64,000 nt of DNA from Pedobacter rhizosphaerae (GTDB lineage: Bacteria; Bacteroidota; Bacteroidia; Sphingobacteriales; Sphingobacteriaceae), in the NCBI RefSeq assembly GCF_900111155.1, contig NZ_FOGG01000005.1, positions 124,001 to 188,000 of the forward strand, read 5' to 3'. This document shows, piece after piece, positions 8,831-18,531 of the stretch (its first letter is position 1; the number at the start of each line of letters is the position of its first letter). The translations under genes were made by a program, and so were the position numbers. The notes under the pieces are model-generated. The model did no database searches. It had not been told where the DNA came from and saw nothing but the letters and a program-made list of their open reading frames with translations.

Positions 8831-8929
8831 CTCATAGCGAAAATAGGAAAATATTAGCTTTTATTAAACTTTTGGGGAGAATGATTGGTGTAAATAGTAT
8901 CAAGATGCTAGTATCAGGTATCAAGACAA

Positions 8930-9155
8930 AACCCACAAGACTAATAGCCAAAAGTAGGATATACGCATTGACTCGTAACACACATCAGGTAAATCATTGA
9001 TCCCGACAAGGAATACAAAACTAATAGCGAAAAGTAAGATAGACGCATTGACTTGTAACCAGCAATAGATAAATCATTGATCCCGACAAAGGTATACAAA
9101 CCTAAAGCGAAAAGGGGGATAGGCACATAGACTCGCAACCCACAACTCGTAACCC
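8930..9155. repeat. Three imperfect tandem copies of an ~80-bp unit
   Basis: Units begin near 8940, 9021 and 9101. Shared words are ctaatagcgaaaagtaag, gacgcattgactcgtaac and aaatcattgatcccgacaa. The third copy is shortened and runs into a different low-complexity stretch (acccacaactcgtaaccc). The array fills most of the 332-base spacer between the aminotransferase and the MFS gene. I see no gene or terminator in it. Confidence 0.85.
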
Positions 9156-9162
9156 ATAACCC

Positions 9163-10389
9163 TTAATGCGCCATCACAGTCGAATCAGCTGATGCTTCTA
9201 CCTCGGTTTTGATAAATCGTTTACCCATCCAAAGCGCAAAAAGTGCAATGAAGGCAGCAATAGTCATTACCAATGGCATTGGAATAACGGAATGTTCACT
9301 AAATAAACTCACCATTACCGAAGCAAAAGCCCCTAATCCCATTTGTAATGCGCCCATTAAAGCTGATGCACTGCCTGCGTTTTTGCTAAAAGGTGCCAAC
9401 GATAACGCTGCTGCATTAGGGTTTATCAGGCCTAAACAACACAGAAACAAGGCTATAAATATAATGGTGGAGTATAAGCCTAACCAATCATTGCAGGCAA
9501 AAACGAGGAAGACCGCACTCACTGCACATTGTGCTAAAAGTGCCCAGTTGATAATTTTCTTGCTGCTAAACCATTTTAAAAGCAAACTATTTACCTGGCT
9601 CGAACCGATAAAAAAGACGGAGAGTATGGCGAATATCCAGCCGTAACCGGTTTTACTTACTGCGTAAATTTTCATAAAAACAGTTGGTGATGAAGCTACA
9701 TAAGCGAACAAACCCGCAAAGGTAACGGAGCCAATTAAGGCGTAGGTATAAAACTGTGGGTTTTTTAAAACTCCAAAAAAACTGGTCAGAATTGGTTTCG
9801 GTTTAAGCGAATAATTTGGATCAGGCTTGTAGCTTTCGGGAAGTTTAAAAATAGAAGCTAAAAGTATTAAGACGGCCATTAACCCTAAAAATACAAATAC
9901 ATATTTCCAGCCCAATGCGGCAATTAAGTAGCCTCCGGCAGTGGGGGCTAGCATGGGCGAAACTGCGATAACTAACATAAGGGAAGCAAAAACTTTAGGG
10001 CTTTCCTCAACCGAAAACAAATCTCTAACCATAGCTACCGAAGCTACTGCAGTAGCACAACTTCCGATGGCCTGTACGAAGCGTAAAACAATGAGTTGGT
10101 TCACATCATCAACGGCTAAACATAAAAAGGACGAAAGGATATAAAGAACAAGACCAAAATACAATGGCTTTTTACGGCCATATTTATCCAGCAAGGGGCC
10201 ATACAGTAACTGACCAGCAGAAATACCAATAAAGAATGATGAAAGTGAAAGTGCTACCGTTGATTCTGTAGTTTTTAAGTCTTGCGCAATATCCACAAAT
10301 CCAGGAAGATACATGTCAATTGAAAAAGGACCTAAAGCTGCTAATGAACCTAAAATTAAGATTAGGTAGAAGTGTTTTTTTGGGGCCAT
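9163..10389 (-). CDS. Multidrug efflux MFS transporter, Bcr/CflA type
   Basis: Inner-membrane drug:proton antiporter of 408 residues with about 12 hydrophobic segments. The start segment LGPFSIDMYLPGF is the hallmark of Bcr/CflA exporters. The motif A loop between helices 2 and 3 reads GPLLDKYGRKKPL, and the motif C region in helix 5 has SPMLAPTAGGYL. ATG at 10389 (MAPKKHFYL) is chosen over an upstream in-frame start because it places the first membrane helix at the usual distance. It stands alone and is divergent from the queuosine transporter gene. The drug range cannot be predicted. Confidence 0.88.
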   Translation of the reverse strand: MAPKKHFYLILILGSLAALGPFSIDMYLPGFVDIAQDLKTTESTVALSLSSFFIGISAGQLLYGPLLDKYGRKKPLYFGLVLYILSSFLCLAVDDVNQLIVLRFVQAIGSCATAVASVAMVRDLFSVEESPKVFASLMLVIAVSPMLAPTAGGYLIAALGWKYVFVFLGLMAVLILLASIFKLPESYKPDPNYSLKPKPILTSFFGVLKNPQFYTYALIGSVTFAGLFAYVASSPTVFMKIYAVSKTGYGWIFAILSVFFIGSSQVNSLLLKWFSSKKIINWALLAQCAVSAVFLVFACNDWLGLYSTIIFIALFLCCLGLINPNAAALSLAPFSKNAGSASALMGALQMGLGAFASVMVSLFSEHSVIPMPLVMTIAAFIALFALWMGKRFIKTEVEASADSTVMAH

Positions 10390-10549
10390 TGGATTTTTGT
10401 TTTTCGGAGGCGCAAAGATTGTGAGATTTAATGTCATTACCTATTTTTAAGGTCTATTGGATGTCAAAATCAAATCAGAATAGCCAACCGGGATTTAAAA
10501 CTTTTGTTAATGGAGATTAATTGATGATTTATTTCTAGATTTATGGACT

Positions 10550-11320
10550 ATGACTTTTAAAACCAAAGAAAGCCGTTTGCTACTGGTGCTGGGTAGCTTT
10601 TTTGTCGCCAATGCTATTTTATCTGAGTTCATCGGTGTAAAATTATTCAGTGTTGAAGAAACCCTGGGATTTAAGAAATTCGATATCAATCTGTTTGGCG
10701 TGCCCAACCTGTCTTTTGTGATGTCGGCAGGCGTGCTTACCTGGCCAATTATCTTTATCATGACAGATATCATCAATGAATATTTTGGCGTACAGCAAGT
10801 CAGGTTTCTCTCCATCATGACCTCCATTTTAATTGCTTTTGCCTTTATTGTAGTTTGGGGATCTATGCATCTCAGCGCAGCCGATTTTTGGGTTCACCAA
10901 AATATCAATGGGGAAGACTTAAATATGAATAACGCTTTTGCAGGTATTTTCGGTCAGGGCATGTGGATTATTGTAGGATCAATTACGGCCTTTATTATCG
11001 GCCAGCTGGCAGATGTAATCATTTTTCACCGTATCAAGAAGATAACCGGAGAAAAGGCACTTTGGCTCAGGGCTACAGGTTCTACCTTGGTTTCTCAGTT
11101 TATTGATAGCTTCGTAGTCATTTTTATTGCCTTTTATCTAAACCCGCAATATCATTACAGCTGGCAAATGGTAGCCGCTATAGGCCTGGTAAATTATACC
11201 TACAAATTCATAGTGGCCATACTAATGACTCCAATTCTTTATCTGGTACATGGTGTAATTGATGGTTATTTGGGCAAGGATCTGGCTAGTAAGCTGATTA
11301 AAATGGCATCGAGAGGGTAG
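10550..11320 (+). CDS. yhhQ: Queuosine precursor transporter (YhhQ/VUT family)
   Basis: Predicted inner-membrane importer for queuosine precursors such as preQ0 or preQ1, 256 residues. It shows six or so hydrophobic segments, an early FFVANAILSEFIGVKLF helix, the polar FIMTDIINEYFG motif and a later STLVSQFIDSFVVI helix, all typical of COG1738 (YhhQ). I looked for a preQ1 riboswitch in the 160-base divergent spacer upstream and found none. Downstream lies the large repeat spacer. Confidence 0.88.
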   Translation: MTFKTKESRLLLVLGSFFVANAILSEFIGVKLFSVEETLGFKKFDINLFGVPNLSFVMSAGVLTWPIIFIMTDIINEYFGVQQVRFLSIMTSILIAFAFIVVWGSMHLSAADFWVHQNINGEDLNMNNAFAGIFGQGMWIIVGSITAFIIGQLADVIIFHRIKKITGEKALWLRATGSTLVSQFIDSFVVIFIAFYLNPQYHYSWQMVAAIGLVNYTYKFIVAILMTPILYLVHGVIDGYLGKDLASKLIKMASRG

Positions 11321-11324
11321 TTTT

Positions 11325-12945
11325 TAGTCTGGAGTCTTTAGTCTGAAGTCCTGAGTCTTGAGGGAGACATGGAACAAAGAGCAAAGAACAAGGAACAAAG
11401 ATTAAGAAATACTGATTATTATCTCAGCTTAACTTTTCTTAACTTCTTAATGTTTTTTTACTATATAAGCCAGATAAGAAAAATAAGTTTTGATCCCACT
11501 AACCGCAAAGCGCGCAAAGTTTAACGCAAAGCAATACCACAGAGAGAAAGAGGAATTACACGGAGTACACCGAGATCGCTGCGCTATTGATAAGAGGACA
11601 CAAAGAAAAGCAGAGTCCCTTTCGTGCTTCCGTGGCTAAAAAACTTAACTTTCCTTAACTTCTTAATGTTTTTTGCACCATATAAGCCAAATAAGAAAAA
11701 TAAGTTTTGATTCCACTAACCGCAAAGGTCGCAAAGTTTAACGCAAAGCAAAAACCACAGAGAAAAGGAGGAATTACACGGAGTATACAGAGATAGCTTC
11801 GCTATTGATAAGAGCACACAAAGAAAGGAGAGTCCCTTCCGTGCTTGCGTGGCTAAAACCATAAGCCACTTAGAAAACAAATCGAGATCCCAAGCTCCCC
11901 TACTTTTTTCAAGGAGGGGGTGCGGATGATTGTGAAGTGGCGGGGGTGGTTATTACAATGAACTTACATGCCTTAAATGGTAAAAAAGTATCGAACCATA
12001 TAAGCCAAATAAGAAAAATAAGTTTTGATCCCACTAACCGCAAAGCGCGCAAAGTTTAATGCAGAGCACTAACCACAGAGAGAAAGAGGAATTACGCGGA
12101 GTACACAGAGATAGCTTCGCTATTGATAAGAGGACACAAAGAAAAGCAGAGTGCCTACCGTGTTTCCGTGGCTAAAAAACTTAACTTTCCTTAACTTCTT
12201 AATGTTTTTTTTTCACCATATAAGCCAAATAAGAAAAATAAGTTTTGATCCCACTAACCGCAAAGCGCGCAAAGTTTAACGCAAAGCACTAACCACAGAG
12301 AGAAAGAGGAATTACACGGAGTACACAGAGATAGCTTCGCTATTGATAAGAGGACACAAAGAAAAGCAGAGTCCCTTCCGTGCTTCCGTGGCTAAAACCA
12401 TAAACCACTTATAAAACAAATCTAGATCCCAAGCTCCCCTACTTTTTTCAAGGAGGGGGTGCGGATGATTGTGAAGTGGCGGGGGTGGTTATTTTTTGTC
12501 TCTTAGTAGTTAGATTGAAAGGCCTTCTGTGTTTCCGTGGCTAAAAAACTTAACTTTCCTTAACTTCTTAATGTTTTTTTGCACCATATAAGCCAAATAA
12601 GAAAAATAAGTTTTGATCCCACTAACCGCAAAGCGCGCAAAGTTTAACGCAAAGATTTAACCACAGAGAAAATGAGGAACACACGAAGCACACAGAGATA
12701 GCTTCGCTATTGATAAGAGGACACAAAGGAAAGCAGAGTCCCTTCCATAGCTAAAAAACTTAACTTTCCTTAACTTCTTGATGTTTGATAGTAAAGAATT
12801 AAAAGGATAAAAGAGTAAGGAACAAAGAGCCAGGAATACTGATTATTGTCTCAGCTTAACTTTCCTTAACTTCTTAATGTTTGATAATAAAGAATTGCAA
12901 AGGAACAAGAATCCAGGAGCAATGAATACAGTTGTTTACAAAAAG
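11325..12945. repeat. 1.6-kb gene-free mosaic of dispersed repeat modules
   Basis: About five partial copies of a ~220-bp module begin near 11463, 11678, 11996, 12216 and 12584 with the word accatataagccaaataag. Each continues through ccgcaaagcgcgcaaagttt, a cacagag/cacggagtacac segment, the small hairpin atagcttcgctat, and tccgtggctaaaa to cttaactttccttaacttc. A second GC-richer module (agctcccctactttttt then caaggagggggtgcgg) appears twice, at about 11891-11955 and 12432-12492. No reading frame is sustained. It fills the space between convergent yhhQ and hom. Confidence 0.9.
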
Positions 12946-12954
12946 ATAAAAGGC

Positions 12955-12982
12955 TAAAGGTCGGAATCGCTCCGACCTTTGC
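12955..12982 (-). terminator. Terminator hairpin after the met operon
   Basis: An inverted repeat with arms aaaggtcgga and tccgaccttt around a short loop lies about 40 bases beyond the hom stop codon. On the minus strand it is followed by an AT-rich tract (agccttttatct). It probably ends the metY-metX-hom transcript. Confidence 0.65.
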
Positions 12983-13019
12983 AACAACAAAACAAATAAA
13001 AATTAACCTTAAAAAAATC

Positions 13020-14264
13020 TTAGAGAAGTGCTTCTTCTGCGGCGAAAGTGCCACTTAAAGCTTTTTCTTCCTTATATATCTGTCTTCCGGTATAAGCCAC
13101 GAAAACATCTTTATTTAATAATAAATCACGGTTTTTGATCAGGTTTTCTAATTTAACAGTACCGATAACATACTTAAATTCACTGGCTGCGTAACGCTCG
13201 CTAATGTGATCAAATTCCAGTAAGCTAATCAGATCCTCATCCGCATAGCGCAGGTAAATTTCTAACAAAATATTTTCCGTGTGCTGAACACCAATTTCCT
13301 GATGGTATTTTTTGTATTCGTAACGGTAATCATAGCGTAGGGCTGCAATATCCGAAAGTACAGCTGCACCAGTTGGGTGACCACCCGCACCTTTACCAAA
13401 GAAGAATTGCTTATCAGCAAAAGCAGCCTGAACAGTTACCGCATTGTATTCATTCTCTACATTATATAAGAAGTCGTCTTTTCCAACCAATTTTGGCAGT
13501 ACATAAGTTACGATTTGCTTGGTATTTACTTTGCGTGCAGTTGGTACCAGTTTAATCTTCAAATTCTTTTCCTTGGCATACTTAATGTCGTGCTGAGATA
13601 AGTTTTGGATACCAATGTTCAAGATGGCATCAGGATTAACAAAAAGACCGTAAGCATGTGCCGTAGCAATAGCCAGCTTATATTTAGGATCGTAACCACC
13701 CACATCCAAAATAGGGTCTGTTTCTGCAAAACCTAAATCCTGCGCCTCTTTTAAAGCCGAGTTATAACTTTGGTCTTCGTTAAATATTTTAGATAGGATA
13801 TAGTTAGAAGATCCATTAAAAATTCCGCTTAATGCGTGGAAAAGCTCATTGTCATAATATTCTTCCAGGTTACGAATAATCGGAATACTACCACATACAG
13901 CCCCTTCATACAATAAAGAGGTGCCGTGCTCTTGTTGTAGCGCCACTAACTCAGCCAAGTGGGTCGCAATCATTTTCTTATTGGCAGAAACTACATTTTT
14001 GCCATTTTTTAAGGCAGTGGTTACAATTTCGTAGGCTGCTTCAGCATCGTTAATCAGCTCCACAATGGTATTGATTTCTGTATTGTTTAGGATCTCATCG
14101 CGATCTGTCGTAAATAAGTCTTTATCCAGTGTACGTTTTTTTCTAGGATCTTTTATCGCAATTTTAATGATTTCTAAGTTGAGGTTTTGACTTTGAATAA
14201 TATCCAAAAGGCCTTGTCCAACTACTCCGAAACCAAAAAGTCCAATCTTTAAATTTTTACTCAT
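13020..14264 (-). CDS. hom: Homoserine dehydrogenase
   Basis: NAD(P)H-dependent enzyme reducing aspartate semialdehyde to homoserine, about 414 residues. The N-terminal Rossmann motif is GLFGFGVVGQGLL. Further landmarks are VSANKKMIA, the YEGAVCGSIPIIRNLEE active-site segment and GIFNGSSNYILSKI. The C-terminal ~80 residues extend past the catalytic core but are not an obvious ACT domain. ATG at 14264 (MSKNLKIG) is preferred over one nine codons upstream. It is the last gene of metY-metX-hom, supplying the homoserine that MetX acetylates, and is not fused to aspartokinase as in ThrA. Confidence 0.93.
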   Translation of the reverse strand: MSKNLKIGLFGFGVVGQGLLDIIQSQNLNLEIIKIAIKDPRKKRTLDKDLFTTDRDEILNNTEINTIVELINDAEAAYEIVTTALKNGKNVVSANKKMIATHLAELVALQQEHGTSLLYEGAVCGSIPIIRNLEEYYDNELFHALSGIFNGSSNYILSKIFNEDQSYNSALKEAQDLGFAETDPILDVGGYDPKYKLAIATAHAYGLFVNPDAILNIGIQNLSQHDIKYAKEKNLKIKLVPTARKVNTKQIVTYVLPKLVGKDDFLYNVENEYNAVTVQAAFADKQFFFGKGAGGHPTGAAVLSDIAALRYDYRYEYKKYHQEIGVQHTENILLEIYLRYADEDLISLLEFDHISERYAASEFKYVIGTVKLENLIKNRDLLLNKDVFVAYTGRQIYKEEKALSGTFAAEEALL

Positions 14265-14330
14265 TTTATTTTTATGATTGTACAGACTCAATCTTTGTCT
14301 GTTGTTATTGAATAAGTTGTGATGATAATA

Positions 14331-15389
14331 TTAGGCAGTATGTTGAAGTTTGATGATCTTTTTGTTACTGCTTTCTCTCAAAAAAGTGCCGATGATATTG
14401 GTTAATGCATTGGTTTCAATCAGAAATCCATCATGGCCATAATCAGAGTTAATTACGGCAAGTTCAGCACCCTGAATCTGGTCTGCAAGATATTTTTGCT
14501 CTGAAACAGGAAAAAGAAAATCGTTTTCAATACCAATAACCAAGGTATTTGCTTTGATTAATTTTAAAGCATCAGCAATGCTTTTTCTATTTCGTCCAAC
14601 ATTATGACTATCCATTGCTTTAGTTAAATAGTAGTAACTATAAGCATTAAAACGATTAATTAATTTTTCTCCCTGATAGTTTTGATAAGAAGAGGCCCTA
14701 AAGTTATCAGTCTTTTCATTTACGCTTTCTACCTGGGTATTGCCGTATGCACTATATGTTCTGTAACTCAGTAATGCAATGCTACGGGCGGTTTTCAAGC
14801 CCTTGCTTCCGCCATTGGGCTGGTTAGCAAAGAAAGTACGGTCTGTAGTGATGGCTAAACGCTGACTCTCGTTAAAGGCGATTCCCCATGGCGAATGCAC
14901 AGCATTGGTTGCAATAAGCACTAAATTTTCAATTCTATTGGGCTCAATAATACTCCATTCAACAGACTGTTGTCCGCCTAATGAACCACCAATTAAAACT
15001 TTAATCTGCTCAATACCTAAGTGTTGGGACAGTAATTGATGTGCGGCAACAAAATCACGGATGCTAAACTGAGGAAAAGCTAAATAATACGGTAATCCAT
15101 TAACAGGATTAGTGCTTAAAGGGTTAGTAGTGCCATAGTGAGAACCTAAAACATTCGCACAAACAATAAAATGCTCATTGGGGTTAAATAAGGCATTTTG
15201 CCCGAATAAACCTTCCCACCACTCAAAAACATCTGCGTTAGCTGTTAAAGCGTGGCAAACCCAAATTACGTTATCTTTTTTAGCATTTAGCTTTCCATAA
15301 GTTTGATAGGCGATCTGTAAATTTCTTAACTTCTTTCCGTTTTCTAACTTAAACTGTTTAGGGTGATTATATATTGAAGATGTACTCAT
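14331..15389 (-). CDS. metX: Homoserine O-acetyltransferase
   Basis: Alpha/beta-hydrolase-fold enzyme that transfers acetyl from acetyl-CoA to homoserine, 352 residues. The nucleophile is Ser136 in the elbow GGSLGGQQ, the acid is the Asp in IENDFLFP, and the catalytic His is in YGHDGFLIE. The early segments WVCHALTANADVFEWW and ANVLGSHYGTTNP are typical of the MetX family. MetX/MetA substrates (acetyl or succinyl) are not always predictable, but the downstream partner MetY uses O-acetylhomoserine. Gaps to both neighbours are short, consistent with one operon. Confidence 0.94.
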   Translation of the reverse strand: MSTSSIYNHPKQFKLENGKKLRNLQIAYQTYGKLNAKKDNVIWVCHALTANADVFEWWEGLFGQNALFNPNEHFIVCANVLGSHYGTTNPLSTNPVNGLPYYLAFPQFSIRDFVAAHQLLSQHLGIEQIKVLIGGSLGGQQSVEWSIIEPNRIENLVLIATNAVHSPWGIAFNESQRLAITTDRTFFANQPNGGSKGLKTARSIALLSYRTYSAYGNTQVESVNEKTDNFRASSYQNYQGEKLINRFNAYSYYYLTKAMDSHNVGRNRKSIADALKLIKANTLVIGIENDFLFPVSEQKYLADQIQGAELAVINSDYGHDGFLIETNALTNIIGTFLRESSNKKIIKLQHTA

Positions 15390-15428
15390 GTTAAAATTTG
15401 TCGTGTTGTTGTAAAAGAATTCTGGACG

Positions 15429-16772
<1,344 letters not shown>

Positions 16773-17059
16773 TTAAATTTTAATTGTTTGATAATTAGTG
16801 CATGCTGAATTGCAGTTGGAATCTGGCAAATCATAATTGGGTGTACCCTCCGTTTAGAGGGCCTTCCAGTTTGAATGAGAAACAAAAAAGGAAGATTTTT
16901 AGATTACTGTATGCAACAGCACATACAAGTAATCGCTTGCATATCATAACAAATAAAAGAAACAGAAGAATTTTCTACCTTTTTAAAGTTTAGATTGGGT
17001 TCGCTTAGCGATTGAAGATTTATTATTTTCATCAGTTTAAATTTATATCTCCAAATAAC

Positions 17060-17150
17060 TCCATGTTACTCGGTCAGGAATTGGCACCTTCTCTTTCTGA
17101 GGGTTGCCAGTGGGTCTTAGAGCCAGTCTCTCGCCACTTCTTTATAAATC
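17060..17150 (-). promoter_or_regulatory. SAM-I (S-box) riboswitch controlling metY-metX-hom
   Basis: Read on the minus strand, the segment contains the conserved SAM-I blocks in order: agtggcgagagactggctc, gacccactggcaaccc and aaggtgccaattcctgac. These form the four-way junction that binds S-adenosylmethionine; boundaries are approximate. About 300 bases of leader separate it from the metY start. No strong terminator with a T run is obvious in that leader, although a weak hairpin (ccctc/gaggg) lies at about 16846-16861, so the expression platform is unresolved. Confidence 0.88.
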
Positions 17151-17361
17151 AACCTGTCTAGATTGACTTTTATTTAGCTTCTCTGCCAAATAATATTTCA
17201 AATGTCTGAATTATATTTTTATTTGCCAAATTAAATTTTGAAAAATAATTAAATAGCTGAAAATCAAATTCGTAATTTTGATAGATAAAACGTTCAGATT
17301 AATATAACTGTAAATTAATCTCAAAATTTTATGTTTGTCCTTATCTAATCACTCTATATCC

Positions 17362-18363
17362 ATGAAAACAAAATCTATATTAATTGCATTATCACTTTCT
17401 ATCTCCGTATTTACCGCTCAAGCCCAATTTGGTGGGTTAAAAGATAAACTCTTAAAAGTAGGAACAGCGCAAGGCGCGAAGGCCTTGGGGGTTGATCGCT
17501 TTTTGAAGCAACCTGCAGCCATCACCACAAGTTTTGAAGATGTTAACCGGGAGGGCGAGATGATGCCTGATTTCAAATCCAAAGAGAAGTTTCAACCGCT
17601 TTACTTGCTTCCAAAAGCGCCTGAAGGGGGATATGTATTGTGCGAGGGTTACTACGAAATCACCAACAAGAGTTATTGTTTAAAGGCGGGTACATTTGCC
17701 CCATCAAAAGGGGATGGATACATGTTTGCACCAGTTTTAGGCCCTAAAGAAGATATTGTAGTGGCTGTTTTGAAAAGTGCAGAAAAGCATCAGGACGTAG
17801 AACAGCATGATATCCAGGTATTACTCTGGACGATTATTGCCAGAACAAAATTTGCCGATTATGCTGGGCAAGTGAAATTAACAGCAGTTAAATTACTTAG
17901 CCCTAAACAATTAACCCAATTAGAGGGTGGGGCATTGGGTATATTGCCTTTTGATGTCATGCAAAAAGCCAAAGATCAGCTCCCTGAAGGTGTCAGGGCG
18001 GTTTTTGAGGCTGAAAATAACATCCGTCAGTTGGTATCCTCAGGTAATTACACTTATGCTGATATGGAAAAATATGCCATCATTGCCGGCATGGCCCCGC
18101 CACGTGCGGATGTACCAAGTGGAATCTGGACCAAACACCCTGATGGTTATTTTGTACGTTATTTTCCTTCCGGGTATTCAGTAACGAAAGTGCAGGTTTA
18201 CGTTCCTAAAGAGCTGGTAGCTGGTGGAAACACAGTTATTTATGATGCTGCTGGTGATATTGCTTGCCCTGCAAATACAGGATCTCAACGTTTAGCACAA
18301 ACCAATGAGCCATTAAATCCTGATTATAGTATTAAATTAGTGACGGCTTGTAATCCTAAATAA
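17362..18363 (+). CDS. Secreted protein with possible Cys-Gln thioester (TED-like) signature
   Basis: Exported protein of 333 residues, function unknown. Residues 1-22 are a signal peptide (MKTKSILIALSLSISVFTAQA); ATG at 17362 is preferred over a TTG nine codons upstream. After a variable start, the core has SYCLKAGTFAPSKGDGY with Cys106 and DIQVLLWTIIARTKF with Gln152. The pattern [YFL]C-aromatic/aliphatic plus hydrophobic-Q-x-x-hydrophobic-aromatic is the signature used for internal thioester domains of surface adhesins. The Cys-Gln distance (46 residues) is shorter than in known Gram-positive examples, so this is a hypothesis. A TAATTTTG -7-like element lies at 17273. It is divergent from the met operon. 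Confidence 0.6.
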   Translation: MKTKSILIALSLSISVFTAQAQFGGLKDKLLKVGTAQGAKALGVDRFLKQPAAITTSFEDVNREGEMMPDFKSKEKFQPLYLLPKAPEGGYVLCEGYYEITNKSYCLKAGTFAPSKGDGYMFAPVLGPKEDIVVAVLKSAEKHQDVEQHDIQVLLWTIIARTKFADYAGQVKLTAVKLLSPKQLTQLEGGALGILPFDVMQKAKDQLPEGVRAVFEAENNIRQLVSSGNYTYADMEKYAIIAGMAPPRADVPSGIWTKHPDGYFVRYFPSGYSVTKVQVYVPKELVAGGNTVIYDAAGDIACPANTGSQRLAQTNEPLNPDYSIKLVTACNPK

Positions 18364-18367
18364 ACCC

Positions 18368-18493
18368 ATGGTCCGTGACACACGGACCATCATCATATCC
18401 CCTCAGGCCATTATTCATTATTAAATATTGCTGGTCCGTGTGTCACATACCGATGGCGGTGGAAGATTTACTGGTCCGTGTGTCACGGACCAG
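18368..18493. repeat. Three REP-like palindromic elements
   Basis: Element 1 (18368-18390) has perfect 10-base arms atggtccgtg and cacggaccat around aca. Element 3 (18471-18493) has arms ctggtccgtg and cacggaccag around tgt, so it is the inverted counterpart of element 1. Element 2 (18431-18451) keeps the left arm and loop but its right arm is decayed. They fill the spacer between two convergent genes and may also act as terminators. Confidence 0.8.
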
Positions 18494-18531
18494 GGAGATC
18501 GATCAATTCATGTTCTGCAGTATACGAACCA

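Noticed and set aside
8941..9138. Minus-strand reading frame of 65 codons
   Set aside because: It is a translation of the 80-bp tandem array and has no recognisable protein features.
10390..10549. preQ1 riboswitch before the queuosine transporter
   Set aside because: No conserved preQ1 aptamer sequence blocks could be found on the plus strand in this spacer.
12866..13054. Minus-strand reading frame overlapping the hom end
   Set aside because: It covers the met operon terminator and the hom 3' end in another frame and shows only hydrophobic low-complexity residues.
16802..16993. Plus-strand reading frame in the metY leader
   Set aside because: It is opposite to the riboswitch-controlled leader and lacks coding character.
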